This document shows positions 48,783 to 60,656 of a stretch of DNA of 64,000 bases, piece after piece (positions within the stretch are counted from its first letter, which is position 1; the number at the start of each line of letters is the position of its first letter). The notes under the pieces were generated by a model. It saw only the letters and a program-made list of their open reading frames with translations. It had not been told where the DNA came from and made no database searches. Location of the stretch: assembly GCA_038501625.1 (NCBI GenBank), contig JAZAYU010000012.1, positions 10,478,001-10,542,000 of the forward strand, in the 5' to 3' direction. The stretch comes from Corbicula japonica. Lineage: Eukaryota > Mollusca > Bivalvia > Venerida > Cyrenidae. The position numbers and the translations under genes were made by a program.

Positions 48783-49690
48783 TATGCTTGAGTCGAAATA
48801 AAATTTTCTCGTCTGTTCTGTTCTTAAACACAAGTACAATCTGACAGGCGTAAGTCACCGTTTTATACGGCGGTGACATAAAAACAGGGATCATCGAGCA
48901 GAATAAAAGAAAAATAGACTAGAATATACACTAAGACTAACATTACCCTGAGTGTTAAATAACATTTAAGGTGTGACGTTAGCACTGAAATCTTATTTCA
49001 ATACATATTGTTAATTGTTATAATAAAGTTTTAAGTGTTTTTTTCCTTTAAAAATCCCCGGATTAGCAATAATCCGGGGAATTTTTCGCTGACACATTAA
49101 ACTATTTACCAAGGGTCACAGCTTCCCCGTTTTAAATACGGATTATTGAGATACTTAAAAATCTCGCAGGTTAATTTTTTATTCGGCAAATGACTTATCA
49201 ATATTTAATTGATTTCGAAATAACTGCGTTTTACCTTTTAAGATTCGTAAAAAAACGCATCATCAATATCGATTATGATTATAATAAAGATGCCGACGAT
49301 GATGCCGACGATAACGACGACGACGGCGATGATCTTGATGATGAATATGATGATGATGATGATTGTATTTTTGTTAATAATGATGCAAATACAAAATTAA
49401 TACTTATTTCTTGAGTTTCAGACCAGTTTACCCGAATTTGTGTACAATAACATTCCGCATGAATTATGAAGTAAACCCAAATGAAATACTGAAGTAACTC
49501 TTGCACTAGTTGCGCTTTTGTCATGTGTGGATGAATAGTTAGAAAAAATTTATCTCGTGCCCCGCAAGCAGTCTAAAGCTCAAGCAATCGTTATCCGGTC
49601 GGTCCTGGTCTGCCGAAGCTAGCCAGTCGATGCTTCAGAGGATTGTCGGCCGTTAGGAATCTCAAACATATAAAACTAACGCACAATAAT
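48783..49690. other. no gene recognised
   Basis: Contains a hairpin at 49051-49085 (TCCCCGGATTA, GCAA loop, TAATCCGGGGA) and a GAY-rich microsatellite at 49285-49365 giving an Asp-rich frame. 49570-49660 is less AT-rich, with a short frame (SLKLKQSLSGRSWSAEASQS) before TAG that I cannot assign. Confidence 0.5.
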
Positions 49691-49691
49691 T

Positions 49692-49945
49692 GGGGCACGC
49701 CACGGGAAAAGGTACCTTTGGTCATATTTTGTGACATTTTAGTTCTTACTATATTTAGAAAGAACTAACAATTATTTATTATCTTCCCATAACTAAAAGG
49801 TGATTTAAATACATCTTTTGACTACTATGTAATGTTATTTTTACCGCGAAATGCATAATAATTAATGTCGTCCGTTCAACTTTATGACTTCATTTCAAGG
49901 ATTGACGTCAACTGTCCGAAGGTACCTTTTCCCGTGACGCGCCCC
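49692..49945. mobile_element. TIR element family E, copy 2 (254 bp)
   Basis: GGGGCACGCCACGGGAAAAG at the left and cttttcccgtgacgcgcccc at the right, flanked by the palindromic ataatt/aattat. A ttgacgtcaa palindrome lies near the right end, matching copy 1 at 29.3 kb. Confidence 0.85.
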
Positions 49946-50419
49946 AATTATGACAACGACGCGGCTGCTAACGTGCCTTACAAAACTAACGCTGTCAAAG
50001 TGATCAAGGGATGGTTAAAAATTCCCTTCTCCATTAATCGTTTTTGAGATTGGTTCAATGAAAATATGACAGTTAGTATCCGCTTCATAGTATGATTTAC
50101 GGCGTCTTATCTAAAAAAAAGACATTTATTTCTACTCCCTTTTTTATTGTAGCGATGTTCTGAATTTTGTTTGAAATCATAGTTATGGTGTCATGTGTCC
50201 GCGAATACCTTTATTATTAACAAGAGAAAGCTAACGTTCCTGAAGCTTCTGTAATCATTCATAAAAATAATATTCAATTTTTGCGGAATTCGGAGTCGAG
50301 TTACAATGAAAAGCCCAAATCAATATATTTATTGCCCGTTTATCTTAATTGAAAATATTTCCGGCAGTTCGATTTACAAAATCCTGTTTACGAACGTAGG
50401 TATTCGATTTTGTAAGACG

Positions 50420-50500
50420 CGTTCTGATTGGTTCGCAGGTAACGGCGATTTTCGGTCAATTGTATTGGTTTCTTGATATAACGCGAGCATTTGATAGACT
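50420..50500 (+). promoter_or_regulatory. possible promoter of the 50.7-kb gene
   Basis: Two inverted CCAAT boxes (ATTGG at 50427-50431 and 50464-50468) followed by gatataacgcg near 50474. The distance of 200-270 bp to the ATG is plausible for a short leader. Start site not defined. Confidence 0.3.
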
Positions 50501-50699
50501 TTAGTCATTAACGGAAAAGTATTGAAGAGAAGAAGAACTTAAATTTCAGCTTAAATCGATTATAGATAAACTGAAGTGTCGCTATTATTGTGATACGTAA
50601 ACAGAAATTGTTGATAAGAGGTGCGCGGAATACCAAAGAAAGTTGCATATAAAAAAGTAGAAAAAAATTGGAATTAAAAAATAAAACAATATTTCAAAA

Positions 50700-51092
50700 A
50701 TGGCTTCAGCAGTAAAAGTCAACCACAAACAAATCCCAATAGGACACGTAAGAAAGCAGACAACTTGGATAAGAAATGAAGAAAAATTGAAACAATGGCG
50801 TAAAGCAGCTACCAATCCAACGGTAAAAGTTGTTCACAGGAACTCCACAACATCCTTAACAGAACGTAAAAGTGACGTCACAAGAAGCGGGCGTCTTTCT
50901 GACGGAACTGTTCATTCAACATCGACCGGTTCGTCGTCGGAGTCAAACTTACGAAGACTACACAGCATTGTAGACGTTGAGCAAAAACAATCTATAGACA
51001 AGTGTTTAAAATGGATGGAGTCGTTACCGGACAAGTTTTCCGGAATGCACATTTTTGTTCAGCCGACGGCATGTGATGACCCAACGTCTTGA
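50700..51092 (+). CDS. hypothetical basic protein, 130 aa, single exon
   Basis: Product not recognised. The ATG has a strong context (aaaATGG) and an in-frame TAA 18 bases upstream, so it is the first possible start; the stop is TGA. Unlike the chance frames around it, the product is non-repetitive with balanced codon use. It has a basic Lys/Arg/Gln-rich N-terminal third (residues 1-50, WIRNEEKLKQWRKAA), a Ser/Thr-rich middle (50-85, TSTGSSSESNLRR), and a likely helical C-terminal block VDVEQKQSIDKCLKWMESLP ending near residue 113. No signal peptide or membrane segment is visible, so it is probably cytosolic or nuclear. The frame contains TGACGTCA (50875-50882). It could also be the first exon of a longer gene or a retrocopy; no poly-A tract follows the stop. 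Confidence 0.65.
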   Translation: MASAVKVNHKQIPIGHVRKQTTWIRNEEKLKQWRKAATNPTVKVVHRNSTTSLTERKSDVTRSGRLSDGTVHSTSTGSSSESNLRRLHSIVDVEQKQSIDKCLKWMESLPDKFSGMHIFVQPTACDDPTS

Positions 51093-51614
51093 TCGTTTCA
51101 ACTTTAATAATTTGTTTTTTCCGAAAAGTGCCAAATTACTGTATAGAGCAACGAGATTGCAATTTTCTTGTGTCAAAGTCGTGGGAACGCAGTTCTATGC
51201 GTTCGCATTCAGTATTATTACGACATCACTCAAACAATCGCAGTACAACTGCAGTAGAATGAATATTTAAACTTTGAAGGATACATCAAGGTATCAGAGC
51301 ACGGGATTCCCTAACTTCTACCAAAAGCTATGTCCAGTTCTTCGGGGGAAACATTTATCAAAGCTCAGTATTGTGGTATGAGGTTGTGGAGTAACCTCTA
51401 CATCTACGGATGTAACATTTAACAAGCTCACTAATGCGGACTGAGTTTCTGGAGAACCCTCCTCATCGTTGAAGAAACAATAACCTAAGCTTGTAACTGG
51501 ATGTGCTGAATGAAACATTCATTGAAGCTATCTTATGTACGTGTCTCGAGACAAAAGAAGACAAGGATAGTGGTTATGTAACGATAGGTGTTCACTTTTT
51601 GATGTGTTCTAAAC
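51093..51614 (+). other. probable 3' flank of the 130-aa gene
   Basis: Less AT-rich than background. It has a diverged internal duplication (acatttatcaaagctcagta near 51351; acatttaacaagctcactaa near 51415). No AATAAA signal directly after the stop, so the transcript end is unknown. Confidence 0.35.
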
Positions 51615-51618
51615 GTTT

Positions 51619-51664
51619 TGACGTGGTTGTGACATTATGACGTGGGTGTGACGTCAGGACGTGG
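51619..51664 (+). promoter_or_regulatory. 19-bp tandem repeat of CRE/ATF-like sites
   Basis: TGACGTGG at 51619, TGACATTA at 51630, TGACGTGG at 51638, the perfect palindrome TGACGTCA at 51649 and GGACGTGG at 51657. Spacing alternates 11 and 8 bp, i.e. about two and a half 19-bp units. It lies 530 bp after the stop of the 130-aa ORF. Enhancer role is inference. Confidence 0.45.
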
Positions 51665-51669
51665 AGTGC

Positions 51670-53425
51670 TTAAACACTGTCTTTTGGCACCAGCAGACAA
51701 TGAAGCAGGCAAGATGAAAACAAACTAACATAAAATACGATATTTTTTGGTATATGGATCGAGACGCAAACACTATTTGCCTATAATGGAGAGATATTTC
51801 CAAACGGACAAAAGACAGAACAAAACAACTCATTGATGGTTGATACTATATGTTGTCCTATGGAATTGCTGTATTTTTCAAATTGTTGTGAAATTTATTT
51901 CTATAAATAAGTACTTACGCATCGTTTAATGATTTACCTAGTGAATTGATTTACTAAATATAAGTTCAACCACTAAGTCGGTTAGTGTTTATTAATCAGC
52001 ATTTATTGAATTATTTTTGCAATAAGCAATAACCTTATCTACTTAACAATATTCTTCTCAGATTTGATGAGTTTATGTTATTATTAACAGAATTTTGTAG
52101 CCGAAAATTTAGGTTAGGACGTGATCGCAAACATGCAAAACTAAATCATCTTCTGTTCGCTATTCAAGACGCCATGTCATAACGAACTTTAAATATGTGT
52201 TTTTGTGGCGTTGGCCATTTTAAAAATGTCCTACTAGTTTATAACAATTTACATTTACCCATTCTAGTTTTATGTTTTGTCATTATTTTACTGTATTCTC
52301 ATCAAATATGAATTACTTAGCTGTCGTTAATACATAATTGACGGAATGATCTATCTATTGGTTGCGTTATGTTAAATCATTTTGACAGCTTTAAAGAGAA
52401 CATAATTGAATTTAATGGAGGAATTATGTTTTAATTATTTAATGAAGCCACTAAAATCCAGCACAATAATTGACGTGTTATGGCTAATCTACAGGGTTTA
52501 AGCCCCTTCCAATTCACTGGGTTTTCGTAATTTCTTCAATATTGACATATAGCCTTATTCTAGATATTTTAAATATGCCGAAAAACAAAATTATTCTATT
52601 CTGACATTCATTTTATGCCATAGTTATTGAATCTACCACAATTTTGTAGTTTTCAAACATAATGTATGCATTTTCAAACATTTTTATGCATTTCAAACAT
52701 AATTTATGCATGTTCAAACATTATTTATGCATTTAACGCCTGTGATATAATATTGATATGAGATTGATAATTGTTTAAAGTCATAATTTATTCTATATTT
52801 ATTACTGGTCGAAATTTGTACTATTGCTGTGGGTGCGTAGAGCTAGTTATTTGCTGCAAAACGTCTGTGAACAGTGTTTGCATGTAATAAGTATGTATTA
52901 TATGTGAAAATACTTTACAATACATTACTGTTACTATATATAGATTACAATAGCTTTAAACGAAGTCTTTGCAGGCAAAGCACCGACTTAACTTTTTGCG
53001 CACCTTGTTAAATGCACATGATTTATTTAATTTTCAATTATAATTTTATTTATAAAAATTGTATTTGTCTAAACACTTTACCCCATAGATACACCTTTAT
53101 TGCGTGGGCGACTAGTGTAGATCCAGATCAGCTAGCACATCCATACCATCCGATCTGGATCTATACTGGACGCTTCTGGGTCAGAAATAACCCAGTATAT
53201 ATCTAAAAGAGAACAGTGTATAAACTGATCAGCCAGCACGGATAAACCGGCTGATCTGGATCTACCCCGGATCTGGATCTACGTATATATGGAGTAAATG
53301 GATTTAAAGTCACATTGTAGTCAGAACTTATAACGGGTACTTGAAAGAATTTTTAGGTATCTATGTATTCAGAATTTTGGGACATTTCTTTAGTTTAAGC
53401 TTACAGAAAACTATTTTCCTTCAAT
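51670..53425. other. no gene recognised; short arrays
   Basis: Contains four 20-24-bp units of tcaaacataatttatgcat (52655-52736) and the GTGTAGATC repeat at 53105-53285 listed below. AT-rich otherwise. Confidence 0.55.
53105..53285. repeat. GTGTAGATC/GATCTGGATC palindromic repeat
   Basis: gtgtagatccagatcagcta with complements gatctggatcta at 53150-53163 and 53257-53282, plus gatcagccagcacgg. Related to 58925-59085 and a tip at 2328. Probably remnants of a foldback element. Confidence 0.6.
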
Positions 53426-53428
53426 CTA

Positions 53429-53637
53429 TACTGTGGTATCATAATATTTCGTGGTGGTTTAATTTTGGCTAATTTCGCGTTAGGAAAAGATCGCAAAATC
53501 AAACCCTTTCTAAATCAAACAATTGAATATCTGGTCTAATGATAGCAATTAAAGTGAGAGAATTTATGCAGACGCGAAAATTTAGTTTGTCTCTAGCGTG
53601 AAAGTTGATTCCCGCGAAATTAAATGAAACCACAGTA
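53429..53637. mobile_element. TA-flanked short TIR element family I (about 209 bp)
   Basis: tatactgtggtatcataata at the left and gaaaccacagtata at the right form inverted ends within a TATA context on both sides, as in mariner-like small elements. Subterminal atttcgcg strings lie in both halves. Eroded relatives near 54825-54925 and 55680-55800. Confidence 0.65.
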
Positions 53638-53639
53638 TA

Positions 53640-54390
53640 CAATTTACCTGGTCCAGTTTTTTACGTATCTGAGTATTGCTGGATTAGGGCTTTACTGTAC
53701 AAACAAACTTTATCTGTAAAGACCATTACCAGTTCCATTTTATCCAAAGTATTGACGAGTTGAAGTATTTAAGTAATATTCTATTTACATTTTGAAAACT
53801 AATGTTTACCTAGAGCATTCGTCCCATTGTATTTCTTCTTCTGTAGGTTTACATTTTGAAGTATTATATATCTTGTTAAAAACTAACAGTGATTTTATTT
53901 TTTATGTCTTTTAAAAACATTCGTTATGCTTATATAAGAAGTTTTATATCGTATAAAGTAAATCATTTGATGTCGTAATTACAATATATATTTTCATGAC
54001 ATTTTCTATAACTTGTGAAGAGCACCCTATAGGACTTCACAAAACGAAAGTGTGGTCAGAGTTTTCATATCTAGTTCTGTTAAAGCAAATAACGCTTAGT
54101 CATAAATTCTATTATATTTTTTCTCCTTATTTCAATATATGTAATTAATAAAGAACTATTCAGTTGTCGGTAATACATATTCTTCCTTTCTGTCTTGCCA
54201 ACTTTTAACATGCATTTATAAATCATGTTCTAAATATTTCATTTTTAAAATTGCAATAAATACGAATGTTGAACTAATGGGTTGTTTTTATCCGTTCAAA
54301 CCATATTTATTTATGATCTGTCTGACACCAAATGGAAGCGATGACATCATAATAAGGAACCACTATTAATTATTGCCAGTATTAATTACT
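53640..54390. other. no gene recognised
   Basis: AT-rich intergenic sequence. Confidence 0.55.
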
Positions 54391-54394
54391 ATTG

Positions 54395-54711
54395 GGCAAT
54401 AGAAAATTAATTCCTAGATTCTCATCCCCGCCCGCCCCTAAAAAATCACTCCGCCTGGACGTTTTTAATTTTGAAAAAAAAGCATACATCAAAATTTACA
54501 TTACGAGTACGAATCGGTAGAGTACGAAAACGCAGTATGGAACATTTAAGTGCGAAACGACAATTCATAGTCGGCTAGACGCTAATTTATCATTGCCCTA
54601 CACAAGCATCGTTAGAAACTGTGAGAATGATAAATAAAAAATAAAACCCACCCGTCCGCCACACTTTTCCTAAAATTTGGATGAGAATCTAGGAATTAAT
54701 TTTCTATTCCC
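54395..54711. mobile_element. TIR element family G, copy with a different interior
   Basis: ggcaatagaaaattaattcc and tagattctcatccccgcccg at the left; complement ggatgagaatctaggaatta and ttttctattccc at the right. Ends as in 38310 and 59890, but the 250-bp interior is unrelated to theirs. Confidence 0.75.
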
Positions 54712-55161
54712 TTATCATTTAACTTCAATTTTGTGGGGACGATTTTAGTACAAAACCACTAATTATATATCGTTGGTATAAATTCAAAAAAATATAATTG
54801 TTTATTATGACATATCACAACATGGTGTCATTTCGCTAGGGTTTAAATTCGCACATTTCCCTAGCGTAAAATACGCAATACGCAAAATACACAAAATTTA
54901 AACCCGCGCGAAAAAAAAATATGATAACATTAAAACTTACACAGCTTGGATGTTTTGGAGATGTGTTGAGATTAAAAATAAACCAAAAACCAAAACGCGT
55001 AAACATAGAATAGAAAGCCAGCACGGAAACTAAGCAAACAGTCATCCAGCGTTAATAGAACAGCCTTCTAATAATACACGGATTATGGTCTATCGAACCA
55101 ATAGTTCTCTGTTAGAATATTTTTCAAACCAGTCGTTCTATAATAATAAAAAATAATAATC

Positions 55162-55279
<118 letters not shown>

Positions 55280-55534
55280 AAACAACAACACAAAGCAGCT
55301 GTTTAAAAATGTTGAAAACATACTTGATTTGTTATCAATTTGTGTTACCGATACCAGATTTGAACCAGTTAAAATACCCGCATTTGAAAAGATTTCATGA
55401 CCTTGCTACCCTAACATGAGGCTTGAGTATGCAAATTACTTTTTAAAAGTACAGAAGTTTGTTATTCAGGTAAATCACTTAGGAATCAAATTTCGCGCAG
55501 AAAATGTAAATGCATTTTCGCGGAGGCATGAATT

Positions 55535-55670
55535 ACGTTTATCAGGGTTAACCGATCAACCTTTTTGGGGTTGCCCCGGGTATCTCAGTCGGAAGCGTGA
55601 CCGAAATTGCATGGCTAGGCGCTGTCGCCGCACGGAACGGGTTCGCTCCCCAGTAGGGGCGATATAATTC
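55535..55670 (+). repeat. tRNA-derived SINE
   Basis: tatcagggttaaccgatcaa end of the non-tRNA segment, then gtatctcagtcggaagcgtg (A box), ggctaggcgctgtcgccgca and B box cgggttcgctcccc, ending gtaggggcgatat. Confidence 0.85.
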
Positions 55671-55799
55671 GGATTATTCTTATAAGATTAGATATTCAAT
55701 GGTTTAATTTCGCTTGGGGGTTGATTTCACGCACTTTGCCTATCGCGAAATACGCGAAAATCAAACCTCCTCGAAATATAATGATTTCACAGTTGTAAG

Positions 55800-58335
55800 T
55801 TTTACATTAATCAAGTTTTCGTGTTCGAATGTAGTTTGAACTAAATGTACAAATAGTTAAGGTATTGTCACCATTGTGCTAATATTTAAGGTTATATTTG
55901 GTCTAGCGATATCTTTCAATACAGTCTACTTATTTACATATCAATTTAACGTTTAAATGCCCCTTTGACCACCGAAAATGTGCAAAATTGTTCTTATCAG
56001 ATGTAGAAAGAATAGTCAATAATGGAGCCCGACCTCCCGGTGCTGTGTTTAATGTATGAATTAAGTAATTTTGATAGCGCGAAGATAACATAAAATCTTA
56101 TATTTCGAGGCTAAACTTATTACTTTAGTGCATGAGAAACGGGTTGTCTTGTACGAAATATAGAACAATGTTTTTAGGATGAAAGAAGAATATAATTATG
56201 TATGGTGGAAAATCATATTATTGTTGTTCGAAACAAAAACACGGTTTCGACCAAGTGTTGAAACACAAAGAGTGACCATTTCTTTAAAAGTAACAGCTAA
56301 CTTAATTTACGGAAGTGAAATTCGTTAGAATTATTAGTATTTCCTTTCACTTATATCCCTTTTATTGTTCCATTAATTATGGCACGTTTAACGTTTGTAA
56401 CGGTAAGAGACCGTTTGTACGTTCCAGACGGGATGAAGCTAGATTTTAGCCGAGAGCACCGTTGCTGAGATGAAGACATTTTTAGGAATCACCAGTTGAA
56501 TGTGCGAGTAATTCTTTCTATTGATAATTTTAGATACCGGTTGAAATTATTTCCTAATAGGGGAGGAAAGTCCTTAACGAATGATAGTTTTCATTTAACT
56601 TTCAATGCAACAACAACAAAAAACAACAACAGAAAATGAATTTCGTTATGCTCTTACAACATGGGATACTTTTTTCTTAATTTTTTCTTTTGATATGGGA
56701 AAAAAGTTTCAATAACTGCTTGAAAACAACGAATATAATGCAACTGCAACTGATTGTGGATATGTGGATAGATAGAGACCCACGAAACTATGTTTATATA
56801 ACCAATCCAGGTGGAGGCGAATATATTTTTCCAACGATAAAGAACATGTTGATATCAAATTTGTAAACCTTTTTTCTGATAAACCATATTTAAATGTACT
56901 GATCTGTCACATGGCTGTCTTGTTATGAATAACGTACTATAATCACTCGTGATTTACGCTGATGATTTCAGAAAATGTCGACCCTGTGTTTCTTGTACCG
57001 TTTTCTAGAATCCATGCATTTACATGTGCTAATCTAATAAATAGTTAATAAGTTTAAGCTATCAGAACAAAATTTAGGAATACCAAATTTAGGCAATTAC
57101 GTAAATAAAAATGTCTTCCTGGTAGATTGATTGATTTGGACTTAATCTGCATCTTCTGTAATGAATACTGTATGCATGGTGTGTTTTATTCAGACGTTGC
57201 AGATCTAATGCAGTTGATATCAGTTGTGCCAAACAAAACAAACACGCAATGATTCTATTAATTAAAAGCTATAAATGTATTTTGACGCATTGACAGTAAT
57301 ACAAAAGAATGGGTTACAAATATATAATGAGATTCTCGAATTACAGCTGAATTTTTTGAAAGTCCAATCAAACCAAGTATCTTGAAGTCTAAAGTGTTAA
57401 AAGCAGCCTTGGCTTGGTGGAAAGCCACCACGTTACGATTTCACGACAGCGGTATAGGCAACCGAAAATCATAATGTCCAAACGCAAGGGAATTTCTATA
57501 CTTAATGTATTTTAGCCAAACTGTAAGTCCAAGCTATTCGCGGCCGTAAGTTTTAAGCTATGATGTTGTGCTAAGATGTGCACTTAGAGGTGGGTGGTGA
57601 CATTACATATAATCAGTAATGCAAGATGGGTGCGAGATTTTGCACTAGTTTGAAATCGCATCTAATGAACTGAGTGAATCTTCCGGGGTGGAACAAAATT
57701 TCCCAGTTTTTGAAATTAATTTCAACCGACAAAAATTATATTATTATTATGCTCATACTTATCTATATTGAAATGTCGGCATCTAGGAAGTCAAGCTTCT
57801 CTTTTCTTTAAATTTCATGGTGGAGAGGACGATCAAACAGTTGGCATGAACACAGATTTATTTGCGAGCGTTGTCTCAAGCACCTGAACAAATAATGCTG
57901 CAAACTAACCAGAATTTCTTACATGCAAGTGTTCTACAAAACCTAACACGTGGTGTTAAATATATACCAAATGTACGTTGGGGTTTGTGGATTTTTAGAA
58001 CTATATATTAGGAGTTTCAAAAGTATTGAACATTAGAGAAATCAAATGATGGCGTCCAATATGGCCGCCCAAAAATTGTTCAGTTGTTCGAGTTGGCTAA
58101 GGTGATATTGTCAAAGACATTCCGGAAACTCTTATTTTGCTGCTATTCCATTAAAATCAACAAATTATGGTTTATTTTCTAAAATTATGTAAACATGCTT
58201 AAGGGGTCGGCTTTTGTCAATGATTTCGCAGACTTTCAGGATAATGTATTTTTTATGATAAAATCTTCCAAGCTCCTGGAATTATGGTATGGCATCATAA
58301 GAAACAATTAATTCACATTCGTAAGAATTTAAAAC
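55800..58335. other. no gene recognised
   Basis: AT-rich. Regions near 56400-56470 and 57390-57560 are less AT-rich but have no consistent frame. Confidence 0.5.
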
Positions 58336-58339
58336 TGAC

Positions 58340-58393
58340 AAAGTTGGCGCCACTCTTCCGGGTAATATCAAACAGGTATTTGGCGCCAACTTT
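58340..58393. repeat. 13-bp perfect inverted repeat AAAGTTGGCGCCA
   Basis: Arms 58340-58352 and 58381-58393 with a 28-base loop. Each arm contains the palindrome TTGGCGCCAA and resembles an E2F-type site. Role unknown. Confidence 0.5.
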
Positions 58394-58924
58394 CGGTGCA
58401 TATAATCGACAAAATTTAATTATTTTTCTTCCAATTAATTCTGTTGTGCAATGATTTATAAATGTAACAAAATTGAAATGCATAATTTAATAAGTACTGA
58501 ACTTTTTGTCAGGTTGACATTCATGCGCACTGAAATATCACAAGTTGTTAACGAGTCTTCTTTTGAAACCAAAATTCTTTAACAAAAGAAGAACATGCAA
58601 TTATCAGTAATAATAAACCTGTAACCTCGCTCTCGACAAAACCACCTCTATTAAGAAATGCTGTATCCATTTCCGACGTGATTGATCAGACAGCAATTTA
58701 CTGATCGATTTGGGATAATTAAAAGAGGGATAGAGCAGCTATTTGCCTGTCATATTTCGTCTTATTGGCTATTAAATTCTACGTGGTTGTCTTATACAGT
58801 GCGCACTGAGAATCTAGGGTATTTGGTGGCACATTTTTTTCTCTCATTTTGTGACCTTTTTATAAGCAATGCACCCGTTTAACCTAACCCTTCGCTCTAT
58901 GGGATATGGCGGCTATCCCATGGA

Positions 58925-59085
58925 CGAACAGTGTAGATCTCGATCAGCCGGCACATATCCGTGCCATCTGATGAGAATAAGTACTATTCACTTTTGATTC
59001 ATTAGGTTATTTCTGACCAAGACTTGATCAGTGTAGATCTAAATCAGACGGCACGATCTGGATCTACAATGTTTAAGCAGATGAA
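58925..59085. repeat. GTGTAGATC repeat, second copy
   Basis: cagtgtagatctcgatcagc, then cagtgtagatctaaatcaga and gatctggatctaca. Same block set as 53105-53285. Confidence 0.6.
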
Positions 59086-59886
59086 TTCGGAAAATTTGCC
59101 GGAAACCGGAAATAGGCTTAACAGTGGCAACACCGGAAATGGGTTCCTGATCCTGAACTTTAAATTCATTTCAAACCATCCAATAATATTTCGTCAGTCA
59201 CTTACAGCTTGTAGAAATTACAAAAAGTACTAACTTTCAATTTACGGGGAATATTTTTAACGAACAATGTTGTGTAAAAGAACAAATTCGGATTGCCTTT
59301 TTCTGCGCCTTGTCTTTCTGTCAGATATATCTTTTGATAAAGTATGGATGCACTTATATTTTTGTTCTGACCTACTTAGAACCCCACGGTCATCTCTTTG
59401 TTGGACTTTTAAACAGTAAATGCAATAAAATGACTATCTAATGCCTGCCAATTCATTTGATCAATTTATCGTCTGCTTTTAAAAATTGGATAAACTGTGT
59501 CAAATTATTAAGAATTAAATCAGAGAACTGCGGTCCAAATTATATTTTTACAAAATATTATATTTTCTTTTGTCTGATAACAGTTTAATACTTTTTAATT
59601 ATGTATTCGGATTAAAATTTCAATGAGAATTACGAAGATTTAAAGTACGAACAATTAAACTGTGAAATTTAATATATGAGGTCAATGTTATGAGCGATTA
59701 TAAAACCTTTTTAAAATGAAGCTAAATATTGTGTCACTCGTGTCCTATATTTTTGTAATAATAATATGATAAGTTATAAATGTTGTAAAATTGCACCAAG
59801 TTACCAGTAATGATACTTTTCAATTACGGTAAGAATCCATTACATGATCAGAATCGAAAAAAAAAATCAAAAATAGTTTTGTTATA
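59086..59886. other. no gene recognised
   Basis: AT-rich intergenic sequence. Confidence 0.55.
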
Positions 59887-59889
59887 TTA

Positions 59890-60349
59890 GGCAATAGAAA
59901 AAAATATTTTAGATTCTCATCCCCACCCGCCCCAAAAAAATTTGTTGGTTAAAAAATCGGAACATATTCTGTTCCGGACGGAACGGGTTTTAGACCATCC
60001 CGGATATGGAAAAAAACATTGCCGACAATAATAAAATAAACTGTTCATCATTTCAATGCCTATCGAAGGTGATAGTGCCACTATTAAAGACTGAGCAAGA
60101 ATAGGCACAAACCTGCTACTTTTGTAAGTTGTTATCATGATTTTTTGGAAGAAATTGAAAATATGGACGAATATTCTACACCAAAGGTTCTAGTAACTAT
60201 AAATGTTTTCTCAAAATTTTAAGACTTTTTCAAGTTAGTTTTTACTTCTGTTCTCAGGTATTTCCTTAATAAAATAAAAATTAAAAGTGTCCACCCGCCC
60301 CTTTTCTTCCCAAAATCCGGATGAGAATCTAAAATTTTTTTCTCTGGCC
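59890..60349 (+). mobile_element. TTA-flanked TIR element family G, copy 2 (460 bp)
   Basis: Perfect TTA duplication (59887-59889, 60350-60352). Ends GGCAATAGAAAAAAATATTT and the complement of GGCCAGAGAAAAAAATTTTA. The interior aligns with 38310-38753 in reverse, including the coding-like block, here broken by stops. It carries about 45 bases near 60195-60240 that copy 1 lacks. Confidence 0.88.
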
Positions 60350-60656
60350 TTAGTTATAAGATTTGTGTTGTAAAAATCGCACCAAGTAACCAGTAATAAT
60401 TATACTTTTAAAAAATAGGGTAAAAACCAATCAATATTCATACATGTAATCGGAAAAGATTTTTTTCAGAACATATTTAACCCAAGAAACAAAACAAAAT
60501 AACTGAAATGATGTCACTGAAAAAAAAACAACAACTTTATTTGTAAGGTCTACGAGGGAAAAAAGACAGTTTAATTGATTCAAGTTTATTTTTAAAAAGA
60601 TTACAATTTCTACAATTTTTAAATAATACACTTCTTTTATAACTTTTACATCTGTT

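Noticed and set aside
49190..49414. Asp-rich 74-codon ORF
   Set aside because: Made by a GAY microsatellite; flanks show no coding features.
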